DNA of 35,687 nucleotides from Treponema sp. (GTDB taxonomy: Bacteria > Spirochaetota > Spirochaetia > Treponematales > Breznakiellaceae), in the NCBI GenBank assembly GCA_031288815.1, contig JAITQR010000260.1, positions 1-35,687 on the forward strand. The letters are read 5' to 3'. Both the position numbers and the translations under genes were made by a program. The notes below the pieces were generated by a model. That model ran no database searches, had not been told where the DNA came from, and saw nothing but the letters and a program-made list of their open reading frames with translations. Below, one piece after another: positions 15,053 to 24,480 of the stretch. Position 1 is the first letter of the stretch; each line of letters begins with the position of its first letter.

Positions 15053-17468
15053 CGGCCCTGCGGGCTCGGGGAAAAGCACGATAGCCCGGCTTTTGGCGGA
15101 AAGGATCACCCTTCCTTCCCAAAAATACCCGGCAGGGGAACGGTTTACCTATGTCAACTCGGGGAATCTCTACCGCGCCATAAGCCTGGGCGCTCTTGGA
15201 CGGAAAATAGGCCCCTGCCAGCCTGACGCGGCCCTGGAATACGCGAAAAACGCGAACATTGAATACCGGGAAGACGGAGGAGTATTTCTGGACGGGGAGG
15301 AAGTCACCGGTTTCCTTCATTCTGATGAGGTTGATAAAAATGTCGCCCGGTTTTCCGCCATTGTACCTATCCGGCATTTGGTAAACGACCTTATCCGGAA
15401 AATTGCCCGGAATATCAACGTGGTTGCCGAGGGAAGGGACATTACCACTGTGGTTTTTCCCGACGCTGAATACCGGTTTTACCTGGACGCCAGCGTGGAT
15501 TCCCGCGCCCGGCGGCGCTATGGGCAGGCGGTATCCCAGCTGAGCCTGGAGGAGATCCGCCGGACCATCGAGGAACGGGACGAGATCGACCGGAATAAAG
15601 CCGAAGGAAGCCTTAAAATCGCCACGGGTGTTGAGTATTTAGATACATCGGACTTGACCATAGAACAAGTTTATGACACATTAATAGGGAGAATTCAGAC
15701 TGAAGGAAGAGAAGGATCGGTTATGGCCCAAATGGAAGCGGAAAGGGATAGCAGTTTACAGGATGAGCCGGAGGGTGCGAAGCCAGCCTCCAACGGCAAT
15801 ATCCAAACACAGTTGCAGGAAGAATACCTTAAATCCCTTGAACAGTTGGAAGAGGGTCAGCTTGTAGACGGTGTTGTTATCCAGGTAACCCAGGATCAGG
15901 TGTTTATTGACGTTGGCTATAAATCCGAGGGGAAAATCCCCATCGCCGAATTCACCGAACTCCCCAATATAGGCGATACGGTATCGGTTATTCTTATCGC
16001 CAAGGAAAACAAACACGGGGAAGTCATTGTTTCCAAGCAAAAAGCGGACGTAAAGATATTCTGGAAAAACCTCCGTCAGGCATTCCAGGACCATGCCATG
16101 GTAGAGGGGACCATAGAAAAACAGGTCAAGGGCGGATTTGATGTAAATTTGGGCGCCGGGGTGCATGCCTTCCTGCCCATAAGCCAGTCGGACGCTCAAA
16201 AAGTGGACAAGCCGGAAAAATTTCTGGGGATGAAAACCTCCTTTTATGTGGAACGGCTCTATTCGGACGGTAAAGTCAATATCGTGGTTAACCGCCGGAA
16301 GTGGCTTGAGGAAGAAACCGAACGGAAACGGAATGAATTTTTCGAGAAGACCCAAATCGGCGACGATGTTACCGGTACGGTAAAGAGCTTTACTTCCTTT
16401 GGGGCCTTTATCGACCTTGGCGGGTTCGACGGCCTGCTCCACATTAACGACATGAGCTGGGGCCATGTTACCCGCCCCAAGGATTTCGTTAAAAAAGGCC
16501 AGGAAATTCACCTCAAGGTTATCCGTATCGATCCGGTGGAAAAACGGATCAATCTTTCCCTTAAACACTTTTCGGATGATCCCTGGATTCACTTTGAGGA
16601 TAAGTATCACGTTAACGATATTGTCAAAGGCAAGGTAACCAAGCTCACCGATTTTGGCGCTTTCATTGAACTGGAGGAAGGCATCGAAGGCTTGGCCCAT
16701 ATCTCCGAGTTTTCCTGGGTCAAGAAGGTACAAAAGCCCGATGAGCTTATCAGTATCGGGGACGAAGTGGAATGCATGATCCTGGGATACGATCTCCAAG
16801 CGGGGAGGGTATCCTTGGGACTCAAGCAGGTTACCGATAATCCCTGGAATAATATCGACGAGAAGTACCCTGCAGGAACCCGGCTTACCAGGAAAGTTGT
16901 TAAAATAACCAACGCCGGAGCTTTCATTGAGCTGGAAGAGGGTATCGACGGCTTCCTCCACGGCGACGACATGTCCTGGACCCGTAAAATAAAACATCCG
17001 GGCAGTGAATTGGAGGTAGGGCAGGAAATCGAAATCATGGTTATTGCCGTAGACAGGGAAAACCGGAGTATCCGGCTGAGCATCAAACAGCTTTACGAAG
17101 ATCCCTTGCAGAGTTTCGCCGCCGCCTATAAACCGGGCGTTATGGTGGAAGGGGAAGTGTCTTCCGTCACCGATTTCGGCATCTTTGTGAAAGTACCCGG
17201 CGGAATTGAAGGGCTCATACATAAATCAAATCTCTCGGAAAACCGGGAGGACAACCCTGACGAGATTCTTAAAAAGTACCATGCGGGCGACAAGATTAAG
17301 GCGGTTATTCTCGAATTGCAGCCTGACAAACAGAAGGTGGCTTTCTCCATTCGGGATTACCAGAAAAAGGTTCAACGGGACGAAATATCCCGTTATATGG
17401 CCGCGGAAGAATCTGACGATTCAACCTTTACCTTGGGGGATGTTTTAAAGTCCAAAGGTACCGAATAA
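15036..17468 (+). CDS. cmk-rpsA: Cytidylate kinase fused to 30S ribosomal protein S1
   Basis: An 810-residue bifunctional protein. Residues 1-222 are CMP/dCMP kinase: Walker A GPAGSGKST, NSGNLYRAI, EGRDITTVVFPDA (E. coli GRDMGTVVFPDA), LDASVDSRARRR and IEERDEIDRN. Residues about 255-800 are ribosomal protein S1 with six S1 repeats (beginning near 272, 361, 445, 530, 617 and 703), of which repeats 3-6 are the closest to consensus (e.g. GTVKSFTSFGAFIDLGG). S1 binds mRNA on the 30S subunit. The linker (223-255) is acidic and disordered. In many bacteria the two genes are adjacent; fused forms are known in treponemes. An internal in-frame ATG with a good ribosome site is at 15723. Confidence 0.96.
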   Translation: MVIAIDGPAGSGKSTIARLLAERITLPSQKYPAGERFTYVNSGNLYRAISLGALGRKIGPCQPDAALEYAKNANIEYREDGGVFLDGEEVTGFLHSDEVDKNVARFSAIVPIRHLVNDLIRKIARNINVVAEGRDITTVVFPDAEYRFYLDASVDSRARRRYGQAVSQLSLEEIRRTIEERDEIDRNKAEGSLKIATGVEYLDTSDLTIEQVYDTLIGRIQTEGREGSVMAQMEAERDSSLQDEPEGAKPASNGNIQTQLQEEYLKSLEQLEEGQLVDGVVIQVTQDQVFIDVGYKSEGKIPIAEFTELPNIGDTVSVILIAKENKHGEVIVSKQKADVKIFWKNLRQAFQDHAMVEGTIEKQVKGGFDVNLGAGVHAFLPISQSDAQKVDKPEKFLGMKTSFYVERLYSDGKVNIVVNRRKWLEEETERKRNEFFEKTQIGDDVTGTVKSFTSFGAFIDLGGFDGLLHINDMSWGHVTRPKDFVKKGQEIHLKVIRIDPVEKRINLSLKHFSDDPWIHFEDKYHVNDIVKGKVTKLTDFGAFIELEEGIEGLAHISEFSWVKKVQKPDELISIGDEVECMILGYDLQAGRVSLGLKQVTDNPWNNIDEKYPAGTRLTRKVVKITNAGAFIELEEGIDGFLHGDDMSWTRKIKHPGSELEVGQEIEIMVIAVDRENRSIRLSIKQLYEDPLQSFAAAYKPGVMVEGEVSSVTDFGIFVKVPGGIEGLIHKSNLSENREDNPDEILKKYHAGDKIKAVILELQPDKQKVAFSIRDYQKKVQRDEISRYMAAEESDDSTFTLGDVLKSKGTE
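15712..15725 (+). promoter_or_regulatory. Internal ribosome-binding site and start codon for a stand-alone S1
   Basis: AAGGA (15712-15716) is followed after 6 bases by an in-frame ATG (15723-15725, codon 230), exactly where the kinase domain ends and S1 begins (MAQMEAERDS). Translation from here would give a 581-residue S1. The site is seen in the sequence; its use is inferred. Confidence 0.45.
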
Positions 17469-17481
17469 AGACCGCATTGTA

Positions 17482-18999
17482 ATGCTGTCAAAGATCGATG
17501 TTCAGAAATTTAACACTCTGATTGAGATTAATAATCTCATTAATTCTAATTATCTGGATATTCACGGTCTCTTGCTGCAAATTTTGGAGTCGGCGACCCT
17601 GCTCTGCCAAGGACAGGCGTCGAGTCTTCTCCTTATGGATCGGGAAACTAAAAAACTCTACTTTGAGACGGCTCTTGGTTCCAAGGGCTCGGATGTTAAA
17701 CAGTACACGGTCAAACAGGGAGAGGGTATCGCCGGTTGGGTGGCTCAGCACAACAAATCGCTTATCGTTAATGATCCGCTAAACGACAGGCGTCACCTCA
17801 AGAAGATTTCCCAGGCAATAGACTATCCGGTAAAAAACATGATAGCCGTCCCCATGCGGGTCAAAGACGAGTGTATCGGGGTTATCGAGATACTCAACAA
17901 AAAAGACGAAAAAGATTTTGTCCAGGAAGATCTTGAATGGATCGAGATCTTTGCCACCCAGGCGGCCATAGCAATTGTCAATGCCCAACACCTTGAAAAA
18001 GCCCGGAACGAAATACAGTTCCTGCAGGATCAGCTAAAATCCGATCAGGGTTACCATACCTTGATAGCCAAGAGTCCTATCATCCTTGAAAAGCTTGAGA
18101 TCATCGATCGGATAGCCCAGACCGATTCATCGGTACTGATCCTTGGGGAGAGCGGGGTAGGGAAGGAGCTTTTCGCCGAACAGATACACCTGCGCAGTCC
18201 CCGCAGCCATGCCCCCTTTATCCGGGTAAACTGCGCCGCCATTCCCGAAGGGCTTTTGGAAAGCGAGTTCTTTGGCCATGTAAAGGGGGCCTTTACCAAC
18301 GCTATCGCGAACCGCCAGGGCCGTTTTGAAATGGCCGACGGCGGTACCATTTTCCTTGACGAGATAGCGGACATCCCCCTCGCGCTTCAGGCGAAACTAC
18401 TGCGGGTTATCCAGGAAAAAACATTTGAAAAGGTAGGTTCCGATGTTTCGGTGACCGTAAATGTCCGGATTCTGGCCGCTACCAACAAGGATATCGAGGA
18501 TCAGGTTAAAAAAGGAGAATTCCGCGGCGATCTCTATTACCGCCTTAACGTGCTGCCCCTTTATATCCCGCCCCTGCGGCAGCGGCCCGAAGATATTCCG
18601 GAACTTGCGTCTTTCTTTCTGAAAAAATTCATGATGGAAACCAAGAAACAATTCCATGGTTTTTCCGACGAGGCGATGGAATCCATGCTTTCCTACGCGT
18701 GGCCGGGCAATATCCGGGAGTTGGAAAATTGTGTCGAGCGGGCCTGTGTTATCGGCAAAGGGGGCTGGATTCGGCGGGAAGATCTTTTTTTGAAAACCGT
18801 TGCGCCGCTAATGGATCAGGAAGAGGGAAGCAGAAATTTAAAAAACGCCATCAATACTTTTAAAGGTCATTTTATCCGCAGGATTCTGGAGGAAAATAAT
18901 TGGAATCAGACGGAAGCCGCCAAAGTGCTGGATATACAGAGGACTTACCTTTCCAGGCTTATCAAGGAATTGAATATCATTAATCCCAAGGAGCAGTAA
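17482..18999 (+). CDS. Sigma-54-dependent transcriptional activator (GAF-AAA+-Fis)
   Basis: An enhancer-binding protein that remodels sigma-54 RNA polymerase. GAF domain about 13-167 (a ligand-sensing domain, with no receiver domain), then a AAA+ core with Walker A GESGVGKE (222-229), the sigma-54 contact loop GAFTNA (269-274), Walker B GTIFLDEIAD (288-297), and a Fis-type helix-turn-helix at 473-499 (NQTEAAKVLDIQRTYLSRLI). The architecture matches NifA and FhlA activators. The usual loop is GAFTGA; here the second Gly is Asn. The start has no clear Shine-Dalgarno; it lies 13 bases past cmk-rpsA and may be coupled. Its target is unknown, but an rpoN gene elsewhere is implied. Confidence 0.93.
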   Translation: MLSKIDVQKFNTLIEINNLINSNYLDIHGLLLQILESATLLCQGQASSLLLMDRETKKLYFETALGSKGSDVKQYTVKQGEGIAGWVAQHNKSLIVNDPLNDRRHLKKISQAIDYPVKNMIAVPMRVKDECIGVIEILNKKDEKDFVQEDLEWIEIFATQAAIAIVNAQHLEKARNEIQFLQDQLKSDQGYHTLIAKSPIILEKLEIIDRIAQTDSSVLILGESGVGKELFAEQIHLRSPRSHAPFIRVNCAAIPEGLLESEFFGHVKGAFTNAIANRQGRFEMADGGTIFLDEIADIPLALQAKLLRVIQEKTFEKVGSDVSVTVNVRILAATNKDIEDQVKKGEFRGDLYYRLNVLPLYIPPLRQRPEDIPELASFFLKKFMMETKKQFHGFSDEAMESMLSYAWPGNIRELENCVERACVIGKGGWIRREDLFLKTVAPLMDQEEGSRNLKNAINTFKGHFIRRILEENNWNQTEAAKVLDIQRTYLSRLIKELNIINPKEQ

Positions 19000-19001
19000 A
19001 C

Positions 19002-19670
19002 ATGTCGGATATACAGGAAAAAACCAATCTTGGTGATAAAATTAACGATTTTATACAGAGAAACCGAAAGAGGGTTTTTATCTGTCTCGGCGCCATGGTA
19101 CTTTTCGTGGCTTTTTTTATTGGAATCATAACCATACGGAATGTCATCTATACCAGAGCCATTGTCCAGGTGGAGGAATTAAACCGGCGTTACGAGGAAC
19201 TAAGATTCGATATAACGGCGGAATCCAAGGCGGAGGATGTGGCCGCCCTGCTTGCGGAATTAAAGGATTTTGGGGCGAAAAAATCCGGTTACGCGGGCGC
19301 CAGGGCCGGGGTAGTTGCCGCGAAGATCCACAGTGATAAAAAGGAATGGGCCGAGGCTCTTCCGGCCTGGACCGACGCGGCAAAAGCCGGGGCCGGGACA
19401 TACCTTGAGCCAATAGCTTTTTTTAACGCCGCCCGGGCCGCGGAAGAACTGGGAAATATGGAAGATGCCGTTTCACTTTATTCCCAATGTCTTGGCCGCG
19501 CCGAATCCTTTCCACAGGCTGCCTGGGCACAGTTTTCCATCGGCCGTATTGAGGAATCCCGAAATAATCGGGAAGCCGCCCTGGAAGCCTACCGGACGGT
19601 GGTAAGCAAATGGCCAGGCGACGAACTCTGGGTAAATCTTGCCCAAAATAAGATTGCCGTCCTCCAGTAG
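19002..19670 (+). CDS. Single-pass membrane protein with periplasmic TPR (YfgM-like)
   Basis: A 222-residue protein with an N-terminal cytoplasmic stretch (1-24, with basic RNRKR just before the membrane), a transmembrane helix at about 25-47, and a periplasmic helical TPR domain (FFNAARAAEELGNMEDAVSLY; WAQFSIGRIEESRNNREAALEAY). This arrangement resembles YfgM, a SecYEG-associated chaperone partner, but the match is only architectural. AAGGAG precedes the ATG by about 10 bases. It starts 3 bases after the activator gene and is 8 bases before a lipoprotein gene. Confidence 0.82.
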   Translation: MSDIQEKTNLGDKINDFIQRNRKRVFICLGAMVLFVAFFIGIITIRNVIYTRAIVQVEELNRRYEELRFDITAESKAEDVAALLAELKDFGAKKSGYAGARAGVVAAKIHSDKKEWAEALPAWTDAAKAGAGTYLEPIAFFNAARAAEELGNMEDAVSLYSQCLGRAESFPQAAWAQFSIGRIEESRNNREAALEAYRTVVSKWPGDELWVNLAQNKIAVLQ

Positions 19671-19678
19671 GCAACGCG

Positions 19679-20437
19679 GTGAAGCAGGTATTTGTCCGCC
19701 TTTTTTTATTCACAAGTACAGTCGGCTTGTTTTTTTCCTGCGGCATTGAAGATTACGCCTATTTAAAGCCGGTCCCATCGGGAAGTATCCAGGTTACCCT
19801 GAATAATAAGGCAATTGTAGCCATCCCGGATCAGGATAGCGGGAGTAATTTTACCCATTATAACATCTATTACCGCATATATATCAGCGATATTCTGGAG
19901 GGAGGACAAATTCAGAAATCCAGGGCGGCAATGGAAAGGATAAACCCTGCTTTAGCCAGCGACTATTTTGCCCTTGAGCCGTATACCAACGTTAATAATA
20001 GCGTCAATACATCCACAGCCACCTTGTTCCGGAACCGCAGCTATCAGGCTCTCTCTTACGAGTGGGGAGGGGCGGAATCAAACAACGTGGTAGGAAACGG
20101 GCCGAGCGACCTGGAGCTGTATTTTCCCGAGCCGATGAGCAGTATACCTTATCTGTCATACAAGGGTGCTACCTATAACCTTTACCGCTCCAACGGAAAC
20201 GGCGCCTTCAACCCCCAGCCGGATCGGTACTTTCGCAACTCTTCGGAGATCAACTCCAGCGCCAACGCAATCAGTACCGTTAACGCGGACGTGGTCAACA
20301 AACAAGGCATCAGCGGCAGCCGCTATACTTATGTGGCCTTGTATGTTGCCGCCGAAGGGCTTAGCCAGCCATCGTATACACCTTTTTACAGTATCCCCAC
20401 ATTTATTGGGGTTTTCATGCTTCCTGAAAAAAGTTAA
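19679..20437 (+). CDS. Putative lipoprotein, unknown function
   Basis: A 252-residue protein with GTG start (19679). The N-terminus is a lipoprotein signal peptide with lipobox LFFSC, the cysteine being residue 21; Phe at -3 is accepted in spirochaetes. The mature part is beta-rich and Asn/Ser/Tyr-rich (NIYYRIYISDI, ATYNLYRSNGNG) with no motif I recognise. It ends the + strand gene run, with convergent transcription after it. The ribosome site is weak (AGTAGG). An anchor in the inner or outer membrane cannot be decided from sequence. Confidence 0.78.
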   Translation: MKQVFVRLFLFTSTVGLFFSCGIEDYAYLKPVPSGSIQVTLNNKAIVAIPDQDSGSNFTHYNIYYRIYISDILEGGQIQKSRAAMERINPALASDYFALEPYTNVNNSVNTSTATLFRNRSYQALSYEWGGAESNNVVGNGPSDLELYFPEPMSSIPYLSYKGATYNLYRSNGNGAFNPQPDRYFRNSSEINSSANAISTVNADVVNKQGISGSRYTYVALYVAAEGLSQPSYTPFYSIPTFIGVFMLPEKS

Positions 20438-20449
20438 GCGGGGATTTTT

Positions 20450-20496
20450 CCGGAACTGGTTATTTGCTTGACTACGGCAAACAACCAGCTTTCCGG
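20450..20496. terminator. Large hairpin between convergent genes, possible bidirectional terminator
   Basis: Arms 20450-20467 and 20477-20496 (CCGGAACTGGTTATTTGC and its near complement, with one mismatch and a two-base bulge). No U tract follows in either direction. It lies in the 187-base gap between the lipoprotein and radical SAM genes, which shows no other feature that I can support. Confidence 0.45.
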
Positions 20497-20624
20497 AAAG
20501 GGCCGGGGTTTCTCAAGAGGGGAGGAAGGCATATATTACTATCCATAATGTATCTTCTGTCTACTATTATTAGGCAGGTGATATCATGACCGCTTTTATG
20601 GCATTGTAGAAAAATGGGAGGCGG

Positions 20625-23189
20625 TTAACACATTTCGGGATACAAGATCCGGTAAACGTCAAAGTAGGATTCTCCATAAGATTCACCGGCAGCAGGGCCC
20701 CGGGAAGCGGTCAAAGAGACTTGGTTGTCCTTGCAAACCGCCTGAGCCGGAGAAGCCGCCAATACAGCCAGCCGCCTGAGACCGAAAATTGTACCCCGGG
20801 CATCCAGCAGAGCTTTCCTGAATTCTTTTTCAGCCGCCGGTCTTACCATCTGCACCGTCTCGGGGGCGGCCATATCTTTAAGCGGGGAACCGTTAAATTT
20901 TGGGACAGCGTATACAAAACCCCAAAGCAGGGATGAAAGGGAACGTTTTTTTTCACCCCGTTTAATGGAGTAATTCTCCGCCCTGTTCAGCCAGATACCT
21001 TCGGGCAAACTGACGTTCATCGATTCCAGAAAAAGAGACGGATCTACGGCTTCCCTGGTTTCGATGAGGGCCATCTCTCCGTCCGCGGCGATTCCAATAG
21101 ACAGGGGGGCGGTGATTTCCAGGGCGGGCAAAGGGTTAAAGCCTTGGCTATATATAACCGGAATACGGGCGCGCATAAAGGCCATGGAAAAGATCTCGAT
21201 TAGGGACAAATGGCTGTGAAAAACAGCCCCGCCCCGCTTGCCGAAGGAAAAAACAACCCGCCAACTGACTTCCCTCTGGGCCATGGAACGGACCGGCGGC
21301 TGCGGATCGGGCTTTTGGGGACCGTCAATGAAATCTTCCCGACCTATATCATTCTTTTGTATATTACCATGTATACTATTCTGTACTATATCAACAGATT
21401 TGGCGCATATGCCGCAGGGATGTGTGCAATTAAGTGTACATGATGAAGTTGTATTTTTGGTTTTCGAGTTATTCAGTTCCCGCCGGAGGTAATTTGCCCC
21501 TACTCCGCTCTGAACCATATGCCAGGGAACTTCTCCAGTCTTTTCTTCCGGCCTGCCATTTAAAATTGTTGAAACCTGTTCCTGGTAGTAATGCTCAAGA
21601 AGATTCCGCCAGATCTCCTTTTTGAGGTAATCCTGCCATGCGTCAAGACGGCAGCCTTGCCGCCATGCTTCTTCAATAAGCTCCGCGGTTTCTTCGGTCC
21701 CCCTGCTGAGTACCCCTTCCAAAAGCGACATAAAAGGATCGCTGGTATTTATCTTGTGCCCTTTTGGCTTTAGACGGCTCCGGATATACTCAAGTTTCCT
21801 ATGGGCGCTCTCTTCGTCCAGTTGGGCGGCCCATTGGTAAGGTGTGTGTGGTTTAGGTACAAAGACACCTGCCGCGACGTTGAAGTGCATCCCGGTGACG
21901 CGCCCAAGTTCAAGGATGAAGTTAACGATACTCTCTTCTTCATTTGGCATGACTGGAAGGCGGTGTTCCGGATCGGCCGCCGGTATATCCGGAATTACCG
22001 GAAGTCCGAGCATGAAGTAAAATTTTGCCCCCCGCCATCCGTTTTTTCTGGCCTTATTCAAGATGGACGCCGTATCCGCCAGGGAAACCCGCTTGTTTAT
22101 GCTCAACTGCCAGGCGTCTTCCGGGGTTTCTACCGCAAAAGTAAGGCCGCTTTTGCGCACTTCTGATATTTTTTCAAGGAGAGGCAAGGAAAATGTCGAT
22201 ACCCGCAGAGAGGGAAGTTGAAAAGAGACATGCCGGGAGCCAAAACGGCTGTTTAACGATTCTATCAGAGCGTCTATGTGGCGGTAGTCTCCGCTGGAAA
22301 GGGATGAAAGGCTTATTTCGCGGTACCCTCCCCTACTGACGAAAACTTCGGTTTCGGCTAGTATCCGATCGGCGCTCTTCTGCCGCATGGGCCGATACCA
22401 ATAACCCGCGTGGCAGAAACGGCAGCCGTTAGGACAACCCCGCATAATTTCTACCGCCCCGTGATGCTGTACCGTCTTCATACTGGAAACGGGAAATACC
22501 GCCGGAAAAGGGGGCCGCAGGGAAAAGCGGCTGTCTATAGCCCGAACCGCCTGTTTCTTTCCCCGTACCCAGATAGAGGGATGTTCCGCGATATGGGAAA
22601 GCGTATCTTTTCTGGAAGCCCCGCGTTTTTTCAATTCCAGCAGTTCCGCTGCAAGGTCAAAAAATCCCGCTTCCGCCTCCCCTATCCAGAAAGCGTCGAT
22701 AAACGGGGCGTAGGGAAGAGGGTTGGAGACACAGGGGCCACCCATAATAATAATAGGACTCCCCTCCCCTCTTTTTTCACTGCGGACGGGGATTCCACCG
22801 GTATCCAGTATGGTCAGTACCGAAGTAATGCCTAATTCATAGGCCAGGGTAAAGAGCAGAATATCCAGGCTGTTAAGGGGAATACCCGTATCGAGCCCAT
22901 ACAGGGGCATTCCCTTTTTTTTCAACAGGCTTTCAAAATCCGGGGCCGGGGCAAAGACCCTGTCACAGGAGACATCTTCCATTTCGTTCAGCCGGTTATA
23001 GATAATCCGCAACGCCTGATTTGACATGCCGATTTCGTAGAGATCGGGAAAAGCGATGGCGGCCTGAAGGAGAGCCCCGGTTTTTGCCAGGCGGCCAAAC
23101 TCGCCGCCCACATAACGGCCGGGTTTTTCCACTTCCAGGAGAAGCGATCCCAGTTCCTCTACCTGTCTAATGCTGAAATCTTCTGACAT
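20625..23189 (-). CDS. Radical SAM protein with C-terminal DUF2344-like domain
   Basis: An 854-residue protein of the uncharacterised radical SAM family seen as TIGR03960 joined to TIGR03936 (DUF2344). N-terminal about 40-200 is a B12-binding-like Rossmann domain; the radical SAM motif C252-x3-C256-x2-C259 (GCPNGCRFC) heads the barrel. A second cysteine cluster C584-x3-C588-x3-C592-x2-C595 and a C-terminal DUF2344 domain (about 640-854, with GFNPLPALEITAPLSIGI) follow. In other bacteria related proteins often sit beside rne/rng or ribosomal protein genes. Here it overlaps the rodA end by 23 bases and is last in the rod operon. The substrate is unknown; methylthiolation or another RNA/protein modification is speculation. 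Confidence 0.88.
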   Translation of the reverse strand: MSEDFSIRQVEELGSLLLEVEKPGRYVGGEFGRLAKTGALLQAAIAFPDLYEIGMSNQALRIIYNRLNEMEDVSCDRVFAPAPDFESLLKKKGMPLYGLDTGIPLNSLDILLFTLAYELGITSVLTILDTGGIPVRSEKRGEGSPIIIMGGPCVSNPLPYAPFIDAFWIGEAEAGFFDLAAELLELKKRGASRKDTLSHIAEHPSIWVRGKKQAVRAIDSRFSLRPPFPAVFPVSSMKTVQHHGAVEIMRGCPNGCRFCHAGYWYRPMRQKSADRILAETEVFVSRGGYREISLSSLSSGDYRHIDALIESLNSRFGSRHVSFQLPSLRVSTFSLPLLEKISEVRKSGLTFAVETPEDAWQLSINKRVSLADTASILNKARKNGWRGAKFYFMLGLPVIPDIPAADPEHRLPVMPNEEESIVNFILELGRVTGMHFNVAAGVFVPKPHTPYQWAAQLDEESAHRKLEYIRSRLKPKGHKINTSDPFMSLLEGVLSRGTEETAELIEEAWRQGCRLDAWQDYLKKEIWRNLLEHYYQEQVSTILNGRPEEKTGEVPWHMVQSGVGANYLRRELNNSKTKNTTSSCTLNCTHPCGICAKSVDIVQNSIHGNIQKNDIGREDFIDGPQKPDPQPPVRSMAQREVSWRVVFSFGKRGGAVFHSHLSLIEIFSMAFMRARIPVIYSQGFNPLPALEITAPLSIGIAADGEMALIETREAVDPSLFLESMNVSLPEGIWLNRAENYSIKRGEKKRSLSSLLWGFVYAVPKFNGSPLKDMAAPETVQMVRPAAEKEFRKALLDARGTIFGLRRLAVLAASPAQAVCKDNQVSLTASRGPAAGESYGESYFDVYRILYPEMC

Positions 23190-24480
23190 GGATACTCAAG
23201 GCCAATCCTACACCGGTCATGGCGGAAATTGCCGCGGAACCGCCATACGACATAAAAAGCAGAGGAATGCCGGTAATAGGCATAATTCCCATGGTCATGC
23301 CCACATTGATAAGAAAATGAAAGGCGTACATCCCTGACAGCCCCGCCGCAATATAAGCGCCGAAAGAATCGGTGGTGGTGTTTATTATTCTGACAAGCCG
23401 CAGGCAAATAAGCAGAAAAAGCATGAATACCAGGATGCCTCCCAAAAGCCCCCATTCCTCGGAAAAAATAGAAAAAATAAAATCCGTACTCTGCTGGGGA
23501 AGGAAGCGGTAATGACTCTGTGTTCCCTGAAGGTAACCTTTACCAAGAAGTCCCCCGGAACCGATGGCGGTAATCGATTGGATAATGTTCCATCCCGCTC
23601 CCTGGGGATCCACATTGGGATCCAGAAACACGATGAGCCGCATGATCTGGTAATCTTTAAGCACCCCGCGGGAGACAAAGGAGGCGCCCAGAGAAAGAAT
23701 AAACACGGTTACGCCATAAAGTATCCAGAAAAAACACCTCTTTTTATACTTTATAAAACCAAATAAAGCTATTGCCGCCGCAATGCTCAAAGCGGCTACC
23801 GTAATCAAAGTAAACCGGTTGCTGGACAGTATCTGCAGGGAAGGGATAGAATTATGGAGAATATAACGCTGCCAGAGGGGCAGCACCATGAGCAGACCGG
23901 TCAAACCGATGAAGGCGGTCAGAAAAAGCACATAACGTATCGCTACCCCGGCGATAAAAGTCATCACAAGAAGAATAGGAATAAACACAAGAGACGTACC
24001 GAAGTCCGGCTGAATAAGGATAAGCCCCATGGGTATAAAGACAATCATGCAGGAAAAAGCAAAGCGGAAAAACGACCGGGGTGATTTCCTGGTATCATCC
24101 AGGAAGCGGGCAAGGAGTACAATAGTAGTAATTTTGGCGAACTCCGATGGCTGTATGCCGAAGGAGCCGATCCCTATCCATGCGCGCGCTCCGTTTACCA
24201 GCCTGCCGTTCAGGCAGGTATAGGCAAGAAGAGCCAGGGTAGCCGGGTAAAAATAAACGGAAAGGCCCCGCAGACGGTGATAATCGACCATGGAGAGAGC
24301 CAAGGCGATGATTAGCCCCGAAATGGCCCAGAGAATCTGGCGTAAATATTCGTTGGAGACCAGCGTTCCGGACGAGGTAAGCCCGGAAGAATAGATAAAG
24401 AGTACCCCGAAAACAGAAAGAACAACCGCCGCGAAAAGCAGGAAGAAGTCAATTTCCAACAGATCCCGTAATCTCATCAT
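23167..24480 (-). CDS. rodA: Rod-shape glycosyltransferase RodA (SEDS family)
   Basis: RodA polymerises lipid II glycan strands during elongation together with class B PBP2. It has 437 residues with about ten transmembrane helices. Family motifs: GSFGIQPSEFAKI, the extracellular LDPNVDPQGAGWNIIQS, SGGLLGKGYLQGTQSHYRFLP and the catalytic-region TDFIF, whose Asp matches the essential residue of E. coli RodA, then PITGIPLLFMSYGG. The start ATG overlaps the mrdA stop by four bases (ATGA), giving translational coupling. Its end overlaps the radical SAM start. Confidence 0.96.
   Translation of the reverse strand: MMRLRDLLEIDFFLLFAAVVLSVFGVLFIYSSGLTSSGTLVSNEYLRQILWAISGLIIALALSMVDYHRLRGLSVYFYPATLALLAYTCLNGRLVNGARAWIGIGSFGIQPSEFAKITTIVLLARFLDDTRKSPRSFFRFAFSCMIVFIPMGLILIQPDFGTSLVFIPILLVMTFIAGVAIRYVLFLTAFIGLTGLLMVLPLWQRYILHNSIPSLQILSSNRFTLITVAALSIAAAIALFGFIKYKKRCFFWILYGVTVFILSLGASFVSRGVLKDYQIMRLIVFLDPNVDPQGAGWNIIQSITAIGSGGLLGKGYLQGTQSHYRFLPQQSTDFIFSIFSEEWGLLGGILVFMLFLLICLRLVRIINTTTDSFGAYIAAGLSGMYAFHFLINVGMTMGIMPITGIPLLFMSYGGSAAISAMTGVGLALSIHVRRFQH

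Noticed and set aside
15756..17222. Long open frame of 488 codons on the minus strand
   Set aside because: Antisense to the S1 repeats, with no recognisable domain; a composition effect.
15036..17468. Frameshift or assembly join between cmk and rpsA
   Set aside because: The frame is continuous, the linker is ordinary, and such fusions are known in treponemes.
20548..20609. Two tiny reading frames (13 and 7 codons) after the lipoprotein gene
   Set aside because: No well-spaced ribosome site and no downstream gene on that strand that a leader peptide could control.
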